This document shows positions 16,760-26,700 of a stretch of DNA of 64,000 bases, piece by piece (positions within the stretch are counted from its first letter, which is position 1; every line of letters begins with the position of its first letter). The DNA is from Halomonas sp. 1513 (GTDB lineage: Bacteria > Pseudomonadota > Gammaproteobacteria > Pseudomonadales > Halomonadaceae), in the NCBI GenBank assembly GCA_001971685.1, contig CP019326.1, forward strand, positions 372,001-436,000, in the 5' to 3' direction. A program made the position numbers and the translations under genes. The notes beneath the pieces were generated by a model. It was not told where the DNA came from, made no database searches, and saw only the letters and a program-made list of their open reading frames with translations.

Positions 16760-18625
16760 ATGAATCCTGCAGCTGCACTTGAAAGTTTCCTGAGAGGCCA
16801 AGAGGCGCAGGGAGTGACCTTCCTGTTTTTCTGGCTGATTATCATTGCTTTTGTAGGCGCAATTCTCTGCTACAAGACGGATCGTATGCGAGGGTTCACT
16901 CATTATGCGCCCAACCTGCTGACGTCATTAGGTATATTAGGTACCTTTATCGGTATCGTTATCGGTTTGATGCATTTCGATCCCTCGGATATCGATAGCA
17001 GCATCGCGCTACTGCTTGAAGGCCTGCAGACTGCATTCATGACCAGCCTTCTCGGGATGGCAGCAGCAATAGCCTACAAGGTGGTAACGACCAGTTTTCC
17101 CTTTGTTCAACCAAAGTCTGTCGAAGGTGTTGGCCCTGACGAAGTCGGCCCTGAGGATATTCATGCTTCTCTTCAGGCCCAGTCTGAAAGCCTTGAGAAG
17201 CTTCGCCATGCCATCGCAGGCGATGAGGATAGCTCCTTGGTATCTCAATTGAAACTGCTTCGTACCGATAACCGTGATCTTGGAGATAAGCTGGGCTTGA
17301 TTGAGGAGACAGGTAAGAAACAGCTAGATGTAATGGTTGAGCTTCATAGGAATTCCGACCAGCAGTCTGAGCGCTTTGAACGCTTTACTCAGGACCTTGA
17401 ACAGCAGCTTAAAGATTTTGCCGAAATGCTCTCACGCTCTGCTACAGAGACCGTGATCAACGCACTGAAGGAAGTCATTGTTGATTTCAATAAAAATCTA
17501 ACTGAGCAGTTTGGCGAAAATTTCAAGGCCCTGGATGCTTCTGTGCAGAAGCTTGTGGAGTGGCAGGAAAATTACCGCGGTCAGTTAGAAGATATGAAAG
17601 CGCAGTACGAATATGGTGTAAAAGCCATCACTCAGACAGAGCAGTCTGTTGCCCATATCAGCGAGAAAGCGGGTGCCATCCCCGATACCATGGAAGGTTT
17701 GAAGACTCTGCTGGAGACTACTCGCCACCAGCTCAATGAGTTAACCAATCACTTGGAAGCATTCAAGGGAATGCGAGATGCAGCCGTCGAAGCCGTTCCG
17801 ACCATTCGTGAACAGGTGGAGCATACGGTGCGCGATGTATCTGGTGCTGCTCAGAGTGCAAGCGATCACTACAAGAAGCTTCTAGATGACTCGGATAGCT
17901 ATATTAAATCACATGACACTATGCTTCAGGAGTTCCTCGGAAAATTTCAGAGTACCACGCAAGAAGGTGTTGAGAAGCTTCGAGAGGACTTGTCGAGCAG
18001 CGCTATGGATGCAGCTGAAAAGATTCGAGACGGTGCTGCCAAAGCAACTGAGGTTCTTATTCAGGGCTCTGAGTCTGTCAATCAGAACTTTGATAATGTT
18101 GCTCGAAATCTTAACAAGTCATCAGATACTCTTGCCTCAACCTCCGAGCAAATTACTGAGCAGTTGGAGGAGGCCCTTAAGGATGTAAATAGCCATGTAC
18201 GCAATATGGGCAATGTTCTGTCCAAGGAAAGTCAGGCGCTTAGCCAGACGCTGGCCGATGCCGGTAAGCAGACAGAACAGCATATTCGTGCGGTTCAGAC
18301 TCAGGTGAATGAGAGCATTGACCAGATGCAGCAGCGCCTGGCGCGTTCTGTGGATGAAATGACCGGTATGCAGACACGCCAGATGAACGAGGCTTTCCAG
18401 CAGATGGATGGTGTGATGCGTCAGGCCGTACAACGCACTGGTGATAGCGTCAATTCTCAGCTCAAGGCCATTGATGATAGCATGCAGCAGGAGCTGCAGC
18501 GTGTGATGACCGAGATGGGGCAAGCGCTAAGCCAGATTTCAAGCCGTTTCACCAACGACTACAGGCAGCTTACTCAGCAAATGCAGCAAGTTGTTCAATC
18601 GGCTAACAGTGGGCAGTACAACTGA
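16760..18625 (+). CDS. zorA: ZorA, MotA/ExbB-like motor protein of type II Zorya
   Basis: Inner-membrane proton-channel subunit that forms a 5:2 motor with ZorB and sends a long intracellular tail into the cell. A TM segment is at residues 20-40 (FLFFWLIIIAFVGAILC). A MotA/TolQ/ExbB-type pair follows, with LLTSLGILGTFIGIVIGL (about 54-71) and TAFMTSLLGMAAAIAY (about 92-108). Then come about 450 residues of almost pure coiled coil rich in Gln and Glu, the hallmark that separates ZorA from flagellar MotA. It has 621 residues. The stop overlaps the zorB start (TGATG), so the two are translated together. Codon use is AT-richer than the flanking large helicases. Confidence 0.93.
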   Translation: MNPAAALESFLRGQEAQGVTFLFFWLIIIAFVGAILCYKTDRMRGFTHYAPNLLTSLGILGTFIGIVIGLMHFDPSDIDSSIALLLEGLQTAFMTSLLGMAAAIAYKVVTTSFPFVQPKSVEGVGPDEVGPEDIHASLQAQSESLEKLRHAIAGDEDSSLVSQLKLLRTDNRDLGDKLGLIEETGKKQLDVMVELHRNSDQQSERFERFTQDLEQQLKDFAEMLSRSATETVINALKEVIVDFNKNLTEQFGENFKALDASVQKLVEWQENYRGQLEDMKAQYEYGVKAITQTEQSVAHISEKAGAIPDTMEGLKTLLETTRHQLNELTNHLEAFKGMRDAAVEAVPTIREQVEHTVRDVSGAAQSASDHYKKLLDDSDSYIKSHDTMLQEFLGKFQSTTQEGVEKLREDLSSSAMDAAEKIRDGAAKATEVLIQGSESVNQNFDNVARNLNKSSDTLASTSEQITEQLEEALKDVNSHVRNMGNVLSKESQALSQTLADAGKQTEQHIRAVQTQVNESIDQMQQRLARSVDEMTGMQTRQMNEAFQQMDGVMRQAVQRTGDSVNSQLKAIDDSMQQELQRVMTEMGQALSQISSRFTNDYRQLTQQMQQVVQSANSGQYN

Positions 18626-19344
18626 TGAGTCAATTAAGGCAACTTTTTGGGAAAGGTAGTAGCGGAGGCAGTGGTGATGAACACCACTGGCTTTCCGTAT
18701 CTGATCTGATGGCTGGGTTGATGATGGTGTTTCTTTTCATCTCCATCGCCTTGATGCGTCACGCTCTTCTGGAGCGTGATCGGATCAAGGAGGTCGCCGT
18801 GGCTTATCAAGAGAATCAGGTTGCTATCTATGAGGCCTTGGTAGAAGAGTTTCAAGATGATCTTGATACGTGGGATGCCAATGTCGATGATGAAACACTA
18901 GCCTTTACGTTTCAGTCGCCTGACGTGCTTTTTGCTACAGGCTCTGTGGCGCTGCGCCCAAGGTTTCAGGATATCCTGGAGGATTTTTTTCCACGTTATC
19001 TCTCTATACTTTTTAATTTTTCAGACTCTCTCAACGAAGTCAGAATAGAGGGGCACACTAGCAGTATATGGGCTGCCGGCTCAACTGATGCTGAAGCTTA
19101 TTTCAATAATATGGAGCTTTCGCAGGGCAGGACGCGCTCTGTTCTCGACTACCTTTACAATCTTCATGAGGTAAGCGATCAGCAGGAGTGGATCAAGTCG
19201 AATGTAGCCGCAGTCGGCTTCTCATCATCTCGCCTTATCCTGGATGAGGAGGGGAACGAGGACCCCGATCGCTCAAGACGCGTCACCTTCAGAGTTATTA
19301 CCAATGCCGAAACTCAAATTCGGCAGATTCTGGATGGTAGCTAA
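18625..19344 (+). CDS. zorB: ZorB, MotB/OmpA-like stator protein of type II Zorya
   Basis: Peptidoglycan-anchored partner of ZorA. A single TM helix near the N-terminus, in SVSDLMAGLMMVFLFI (about residues 24-39), carries the Asp expected to bind protons. After a short linker comes an OmpA-like peptidoglycan-binding domain (about 95-225) with VLFATGSVALRP, VRIEGHTSS and the closing DRSRRVTFRV. The 239-residue length is normal for ZorB. It overlaps zorA by one base and its stop overlaps the ATG of the next gene (TAATG), giving a tightly coupled three-gene operon. Confidence 0.93.
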   Translation: MSQLRQLFGKGSSGGSGDEHHWLSVSDLMAGLMMVFLFISIALMRHALLERDRIKEVAVAYQENQVAIYEALVEEFQDDLDTWDANVDDETLAFTFQSPDVLFATGSVALRPRFQDILEDFFPRYLSILFNFSDSLNEVRIEGHTSSIWAAGSTDAEAYFNNMELSQGRTRSVLDYLYNLHEVSDQQEWIKSNVAAVGFSSSRLILDEEGNEDPDRSRRVTFRVITNAETQIRQILDGS

Positions 19345-20462
19345 TGAAGTTGAACATTGATTTCAGTGAACTCTTTGCTGCTGCCAATAGAATGGGGCCG
19401 CCAGTTGAGGACGACTTTGTCCTTGATCTTGAGCGTGAGCCTTGGGAGGATCAGCTTGGCGCTGAAGGTATTGAGCTGGGAGGCATCGACGAGCTTGATA
19501 CTGAAGATGGCCTGCTATCTTATCGTGGAAGGCAGGTTCTACTTTACATTCAAGATCACGGTTCCCAAGTTCAGGAAGCCTTGATCAATCCCGAAAAGGG
19601 GAAAAAGTACCATGTTGCTGAGTGCAGAACCATTCGCGACATGAGGAACAAGGGCCGCTTTGAGCGGTATGTAGTAACTAACGATATCACGGGTAAGTTT
19701 CATATCACGGGCTATGATTATATTTCTCGTCAGCCCGTCGAGGGAAATGCCGAACTAAAGGTCTGCAAGAATTGCCTGAAATATTTGAATTACAAAGGTT
19801 ATGGAAAGCCGGGTGATTATTCGGCTTTCTTGGCTTTTGATCTTGACGAATTTTTTCAGAGCTATAGTTCCTTCTTCTCTCACCATCCTCGACGCAAGAT
19901 GGGTGAGGAGGAAGGTTACACCCATGACTGGGCTGAGATCTCACGGTCATATCGTCAGAACCAAAATTACGTTTGTGAGAAGTGTGGTGTATTACTTAAT
20001 AGCCATCCTCGGCTTCTCCATGTGCATCATGTTAATGGTGTAAAGAGCGATAATCAGCTGGGTAACCTGAAGGCGCTTTGTGCGGCCTGTCACAGCAAGG
20101 AGGCTTTCCATCAGGGGATGTATGTATCCCATTCTGATCGACAGACTATTTCGCGATTACGTCATGAACAGCACTTTAATAATCCCGACAGCTGGCAACA
20201 AGTGATGGACCTGGCGGACTCAGGGTTGAGGGGTTTTATCGAGCAGTCCCGCACCGACCAGATTCCAATCCCTGAGGTTGGGCTTGACCTTGACGATGAT
20301 CAAGGGGAGATCAAAGGTATGCTTGAGCTTGCATGGTCAAGAAACAAGGTTGGTATTGCTATAGATGAAGAGGACCGGGTATTTGCAAGGTCACGGGGCT
20401 GGAAGGTCTTTAGTGTGCATGAAGCCCTTGAGAATTTTCATGAAATAAGATCTGCCTTGTGA
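19344..20462 (+). CDS. zorE: ZorE, HNH endonuclease effector of type II Zorya
   Basis: Nuclease effector that defines type II Zorya. The N-terminal half has a CKNCLKYLNY cysteine pair (about residue 140). The nuclease domain has CEKCGVLL (about 211) followed by HVHHVNGVKSDNQLGNLK and CAACH (about 227-252), a typical HNH fold with two structural CxxC pairs and the catalytic His in VHHVNG. The C-terminal 100 residues include RSRGWKVFSVHEAL and are of unknown function. The gene starts one base inside the zorB stop. No zorC/zorD (type I) or zorF/zorG (type III) is present, so this is a complete type II set. Confidence 0.9.
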   Translation: MKLNIDFSELFAAANRMGPPVEDDFVLDLEREPWEDQLGAEGIELGGIDELDTEDGLLSYRGRQVLLYIQDHGSQVQEALINPEKGKKYHVAECRTIRDMRNKGRFERYVVTNDITGKFHITGYDYISRQPVEGNAELKVCKNCLKYLNYKGYGKPGDYSAFLAFDLDEFFQSYSSFFSHHPRRKMGEEEGYTHDWAEISRSYRQNQNYVCEKCGVLLNSHPRLLHVHHVNGVKSDNQLGNLKALCAACHSKEAFHQGMYVSHSDRQTISRLRHEQHFNNPDSWQQVMDLADSGLRGFIEQSRTDQIPIPEVGLDLDDDQGEIKGMLELAWSRNKVGIAIDEEDRVFARSRGWKVFSVHEALENFHEIRSAL

Positions 20463-20716
20463 TGGTGATTCACAGATGGATAAAGATGCGCTATCAATGA
20501 ATCCGCTCAGCTGATGGTGCGGGTTACTGCTATTGGGGCCTTACGCAGGGAGGCAGATGCGGCTGTTTTTAATCCAGTGCGCTGGATGACCTATAGACTG
20601 CATGTAATAGTTACGACCATGAGAGCGATAGTACGCTGTAGGCAAGGATTTTATTTTCTTTTGAGGACCTTTTCGTTAGGTTGGTCTTGTCGCAACCGAT
20701 TTGGAGATTTAACTCT
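20463..20716. other. AT-rich non-coding gap at the right edge of the cargo
   Basis: About 250 bases between zorE and the DUF1998 helicase. No convincing gene is seen: the 68-residue frame starting at 20514 lacks a ribosome binding site and resembles nothing. The AT-rich composition ends exactly at the helicase start (20717), so this is the right-hand boundary of the inserted cargo. A promoter for the helicase pair may lie here, but I see no clear boxes. Confidence 0.5.
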
Positions 20717-23700
20717 ATGATCCCTGGCCTGCTAGCCAGTGAAGTTGCCGCGGCGCTGCGCGAATTCATTGTCACCGGTTATGAAACCGAAACGGCCCCG
20801 TTCAAGGACGAGTTCCGCCGCCTCGTGGAGGAGCAGCAGGATGGAGAGGCCTTCCTCAAGGGGCCCTATGTGTCGGTGGGGCTGCCGTTTCTTACCGGCG
20901 GCGCCGGGCGGGACTTCTTTCCCGGCTTCGAGACTGAGCACCCGCCCTATGCCCACCAGGAGCAGGCGTGGCGACGGCTGGTCTCCAGCGAGGCGGCGGC
21001 TAATGCCCTGGTGGCCACCGGCACCGGCTCGGGCAAGACGGAGTGTTTCCTCTATCCGGTGCTGGACCACTGCCAGCGTGCGGCGGCGCCGGGCATCAAG
21101 GCGATCGTTATCTACCCCATGAACGCCCTGGCCACGGATCAGGCAAAGCGATTCGCCGAAGTGATTCACGGCCAGCCGGCGCTCAAGGGGCTGCGCGTCG
21201 GTCTCTTCGTGGGCGGAGATGCCCGGGGCTCCCAGACCATGGGGCCGCAGCAGTTGATCACCGACAAGGAGGTGCTGCGCCAGAACCCGCCGGATGTGCT
21301 GCTCACCAACTACAAGATGCTCGACTACCTGCTGATGCGCCCCAAGGATCAGCCGCTGTGGGCCTACAACGGACCGGAGACCCTTCGCTACCTGGTGGTA
21401 GATGAGCTGCACACCTTCGATGGCGCCCAGGGTACCGATCTCTCGCTGCTGATCCGTCGCCTGCGCGCCCGCTTCGAGATGACGCCTGGTCAGCTGATCT
21501 GCGTTGGCACCTCCGCCACCCTGGGGGGCGAGGAGAGCGTCGAGGGGCTTCTGCACTACGCTTCGGATATTTTCTCCAGCCCCTTCGGCCGCGAGGCGGT
21601 GATCAGCGAGCAGCGCCAGGGCGACTCAGATTTCCTCGACAATATCGCCTTTCTCTCGCCCAACCCCGAGGTCGGCCCGGAGGCGCTTCGAGACGCGCTG
21701 CGCGAGGGGCTCTCGGCATACTTGCACAAGGCCTATGAGCTCTACTTCAGCAAGGCACCGGAAGGCGACCTGATGGATGATGCCTGCCGGATCGCCCTGG
21801 GCCGGGAGCTCAAGCAGCACGGCCAGCTGGCCAACCTGTTGCGCCAGATCAAGCTGAGCCCGGGCACACCCACCTTCCGCGAGCTGGCTGAGCGCCTGGC
21901 GGGGCTTGTTCCCGCCCGCTTCCAGCGCCAGCCGGAGCTCGCCCTGATCGCGCTGCTCTCGCTGATGGCCCATGCCCGCGATGCGGTTGGCCGCCCCTTC
22001 GTGCAGCTGCGCCTGCAGCTCTGGTCCCGGGAGCTGCGCCGTATCGTGGGCACCCTGCGCGAGCCTGGGGCGCCCACAGGCTCTCCGGAGATTCCAGAAG
22101 AGAATGCCGACGCCAACCGCCCGCCGCCGCTGCTCTCCTTCGGTGACGACAAGCCGCCCAAGGACCAGCGTCGGGTACGCCTGCCCCTGGTGCAGTGCCG
22201 CGAGTGCCACGGTACCGCCTGGCTGACCCGCATGGAGATGAGCCACCCAACCGACCAGGTGGTGGAGACGGAGCTTCAGTCGATCTACTCCGCCTTCTTC
22301 GGTCAGCAGCCGGAAACCGCGCTGCTGCTGCCCTGGCAGCGGGGCGAGGCGCAGTCGCCGGCGGGCATGCGTCTGGAGCACTTCAAGGTGTGCCGGGAGT
22401 GCGGCACTACCGCGCAGGTGGATAGCACGGCCGAATGTCGGGGGTGCCAGGCCGGTGCCGATGCGCTGGTGCGGGTTAGCAAGCCCCAGCAGCTCAAGGA
22501 GGTGAAGCGGGGCAGTGTCAACAAGGTGATCCACGAGCACGACTGCCCCTGGTGTTCGGCGCGTTCCGCCCTGGTGGTGTTCGGTGCCCGGGCGGCAAGC
22601 CTCAGCGCGGTGGCCATCCATCGGCTCTTCAGCAGCCGCGACAACGACGACCGCAAGCTGCTCACCTTCAGCGACTCGGTCCAGGATGCCACCCACCGTG
22701 CCGGTTTCTTCGCCGCCCGCACCTGGCAGAACAACGTGCGCATGGCGCTGACCCAGCTGCTGGAGGGCAGCAATGAACCGATTCCGCTGCTTGAACTGCC
22801 GGCGCGCTTCGAGGCCTGGTGGATGGCCTCGGCCGAGGGGGAGCGAGAGAGAGGCGGGCAGGGGCGTCTGGCACTGTCAGACTACCTGCGTGAATTCATG
22901 CCGCCGGACAAGCGCTACCGGGGCGACTTCGAGTTCTTCGAGCAGTCCGGCGAGGTGAAGGAGCCGGCACCGCTGCTCAGGCTGATCCGCGAGCGGATGC
23001 TGTGGCAGGCCCTGGAGGATCTGGGCTGGCGCTCCCAGGTGGGGCGCTCGCTCAATCGGCTGGGGATAGCGGCGCTCGCCTGGCCCCTTGAGCCGGTACG
23101 CCAGGCCGCCGCCGCCTGGGCCGAGACGGTAGACAACACCCTGGGGTACCGAATCGAGGCTCGGCCGGCCGAGGGCTTCATGCTGGGGATGATGCAGCAC
23201 CTGGTCGCTCAGGGGGCGCTGGGGCTGGAGGACCTGGCCGGCTATCGCCAGAAGTTCGGCAAGGCCTACCTGCTGAGCTTTCTGAGCTATGTGCCGCCCA
23301 TCGGCCCGGGGTCACCGCGGCCGCGCTACCCGGCCACCGCCAAGGGGGAGGGCTACGAGGTGCTCTGCCAGGCCAGTGCGGCGCAATCCTGGTACGAGCG
23401 CTGGCTGGCCTGCCTGAACCCGGAGACCCTGGTGGATCGCAAGCAGCTGGAGCAGGTGCTGGCGGCGGCGCTCTCGGCGCTGCGCGACAGCGGCCTGCTG
23501 AACGAGGAGGCCAACGAGCGCGGCGTGCGGCTCTGGTCCCTGCGGCCGGAGGCGCTGACCATCACCACGGCGGTGCAGGGGGTGGAGTGCCCGGGCTACC
23601 GCCCCATGCATGTGCCGGCAGCCCACGCCGAGGCCTGGCTGGGGCTGCCCCTGCTCAGCGCCGCCCGCCCGGAGCTGGCCTACGAGACCCCGGTGCCGGT

Positions 23701-26700
23701 GCGGGACTCCCTCTACGCCGGGCTCTACCGTGATGGCGAGATCCACCGGGTGATCGCCCACGAGCACACCGGGCTGCTGGCCGCCAGCGAGCGTATTCGC
23801 GTGGAGGACAGCTTTATCCATGGCAAGAAACCCTGGGAGTACAACCTGCTCTCGGCCACCCCGACCCTGGAGATGGGCATCGACATCGGCGACCTCTCCA
23901 GCGTGCTGCTCTGCTCGGTACCTCCGGCCCAGGCCAACTACCTGCAACGTGTAGGCCGGGGCGGGCGCCGCGACGGCAACGCCTTCGTGCTGACCGTGGC
24001 CAACGGCCGCCCCCACGACCTGGTCTTCTACGCCGACCCGGGGCGCATGCTGGATACCCCGGTGGAGCCGCCGGCGGTGTTCCTCAAGGCGCGCCACGTG
24101 CTGCGCCGCCAGCTGCTGGCCTACGCCATGGACTGCTGGACCCGCAGCGCCAGGGGTGAAAACCAGATTCCCCAGACCATGCAGCCGGTGCTGGATGCGG
24201 TGGAGAAGGCCCAGGAGGAGCGCTTTCCCTATACGCTGCTGGCCTTCATGAAGCAGAACATGCAGGAGATCTGGGACGGCTTCGCCGGCCACGTGGCCAC
24301 CGAGCTCGGCGGCGACGACCTGGAGCTGCTGCGTCAGTATCTGTTCGGCGGGCCCCAGCACATCGATGACCGCCTGGAACTCTACCTGCTGGGCCGGCTC
24401 AAGCTGGTGGCCGACGAGCGCAGCCGCATGGCCACCACCATCAGGGAGCTGGACCGCCAGCTGGAGAAGCTGCGCCAGCGCCCCCAGGATGAGCATACCC
24501 AGGCGGAGATCGCCGAGCTGGGGCGGGAGGTGGCGGGCTACCGCAGCCTGCGTATCAGGCTCAACAAACGCGAGACGCTCAACTTCTTCACCGATGAAGG
24601 GCTCTTGCCCAATTACGCCTTCCCGGAGGAGGGGGCGACCCTTCACTCGGTGATCTTCCGCACCGAGCGGAGTGGAGAGAGCGGCGGCGGCGCGAGTGCC
24701 GAGGCGGGCGGTGCCCAGGGCGATATCAAGCGCGAGCTGGTCAAGCGGGAGTACGAGTACCAGCGCCCGGCCCAGGCGGCACTCACCGAGCTGGCGCCGG
24801 AGGCGGTCTTCTACGCCGGCAACCGCAAGGTGAGGGTCTCCCGGGTGGAGACCGCCAAGGGGCGCAACATCCAGCAGTGGCGCTTCTGCCCTCGCTGCCA
24901 CTACTCGGCCCCGGCCGATGACCCCACCGCCGGTTTCAACGACCGCACCTGCCCGCGCTGCCACACCAACCGCTGGGGCGACGAGAGCGCGCGCACCAGC
25001 ATGCTCAAGATGACCCAGGTCTACGCCTTCACCAATGCCCGGGACGCCCAGCTGGATGACCGCTCCGACGACCGCGAGCCGGTCTTCTTCAACAAGCAGA
25101 TGCTGATCGACTTCGACCCGTCGGACATCACCATCACCTGGGTGCTGGACGACAAGGAGCGCCCCTTCGGCTTCGAGTTCATCCGCAGCGCCCGCTTCCT
25201 GGAGGTGAACTTCGGCCGCCGGGAGGGGGAGGAGATGGCCTTCGAGGTGGCCGGCGAGGAGCTCCAGCGCGCCGGCTTCCCGATCTGCCGGGAGTGCGGC
25301 TCGGTGCAGACCCGGGCGGCCGCCGCCGGCAAGCACGAGCCCGCCCACCTGAAGTCGTGCCGCTACGCCAAGGGGCCGAAGACGCTGCCCAATGGGAAAG
25401 AGGACAATGGCATCGAGAACTGCCTCTATCTCTATCGGCGGTTCGCCTCCGAGGCGCTGCGCATCCTGCTGCCCAGGCTCTCCAGCGGCGGCACCGAGGA
25501 GCAGGTGAACTCCTTCGTGGCGGCGCTGCAGCTGGGCCTGAAGCGGCGCTTCGGCGGCAAGGTGGACCATCTGCGAGTGGCCTACCAGAGCGAGCCCATC
25601 GGCGAGACCGACGAGCGGCGCCACTTCATCGTGCTCTACGATTCGGTGCCCGGCGGCACCGGCTACCTGCATGAGCTGCTCAGCAGGGCGGAGCATATGC
25701 AGGAGGTGTTCCGCCTGGCCTATGCGGTGATGCAGGCCTGTGAGTGCTACGACAACACCATGGATGGCTGCTACCGCTGCCTGCTGGAGTACCGCAACGC
25801 CTACGGCATGGAGAGCACCAGCAAGGCGCTGGCCCTGGAGATGCTCAAGGAGATCGTGGAGGGGGGGCACCAGTGGGTGCAGGATGAGCAGGGGCTGAGC
25901 GCGCTCTCCGGCAACCCCTGGATCGACAGCGAGCTGGAGGCGCGTTTCCCCGAGGCGCTGGCGCGCTTCTCCGGCCATGAATGCGTGGGCCAGCAGCGGG
26001 TGCGGGTGTCACAGGATGTGATCCGCGGCAAGCACGGCTACCGGCTGACCATCGGCGAGCTGGCCTACGAGATGGAGCCCCAGGTCGACCTGGGACGGGC
26101 CCAGGGGGTGCAGTTCGCCAGCCGACCGGACTTCGTGCTGTGGCCGGTACGCAGCGGCCTGGCACCTGTGGCGGTGTTCCTGGATGGCTACCGGTTCCAT
26201 GCCGACAAGGCCAGCGATGACCTGCTAAAGCGCCAGGCACTCAGGCATGCAGGCTTCGTGGTGTGGAGCCTCAACTGGTACGACGTCAACCAGGTGATGG
26301 GCGACAAGGCCATGGATGTGCCGCTGCCGGCGGGCATGACCTCGCCGGAGCAGCACCATGCGGCCATCGCCGGGCTGGCTAAGCTCGGCGGCGTGAACAA
26401 CCCGGCCCAGCACCTCGGCCAGTCGACCTTCGAGCTGCTGATGGGCTTTTTGGCGGATCAGCAGCCCGAGACACTGGCCCGGCATGCCCTGCTCTTCGTG
26501 CTGCAGTGCCTGCCGGCAAGCGCCCTGGCCGACCCGGCCATAAAGCAGCAGGTGATCGACTCGCTCCACGGTCTGCCTGCAGCCTTTACCGACCACACCC
26601 CGCAACCGGTAGCGCTGGCTGGTGCCGTGGAGCTCAACCACGACCAGGGCGCCGCGGCCATGGTACTGCGGCTTCTGGCCGGAGAGGGACTGGTCAAGCG

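Noticed and set aside
15688..20462. Type I or type III Zorya
   Set aside because: The effector after zorB is an HNH protein (ZorE), and no ZorC/ZorD or ZorF/ZorG-like gene is present.
20514..20720. 68-codon plus-strand frame between zorE and the DUF1998 helicase
   Set aside because: No ribosome binding site, no motif, and it runs into the helicase start region.
23312..25978. Minus-strand open frame of 888 codons
   Set aside because: Antisense shadow of the DUF1998 helicase; no motifs and skewed composition.
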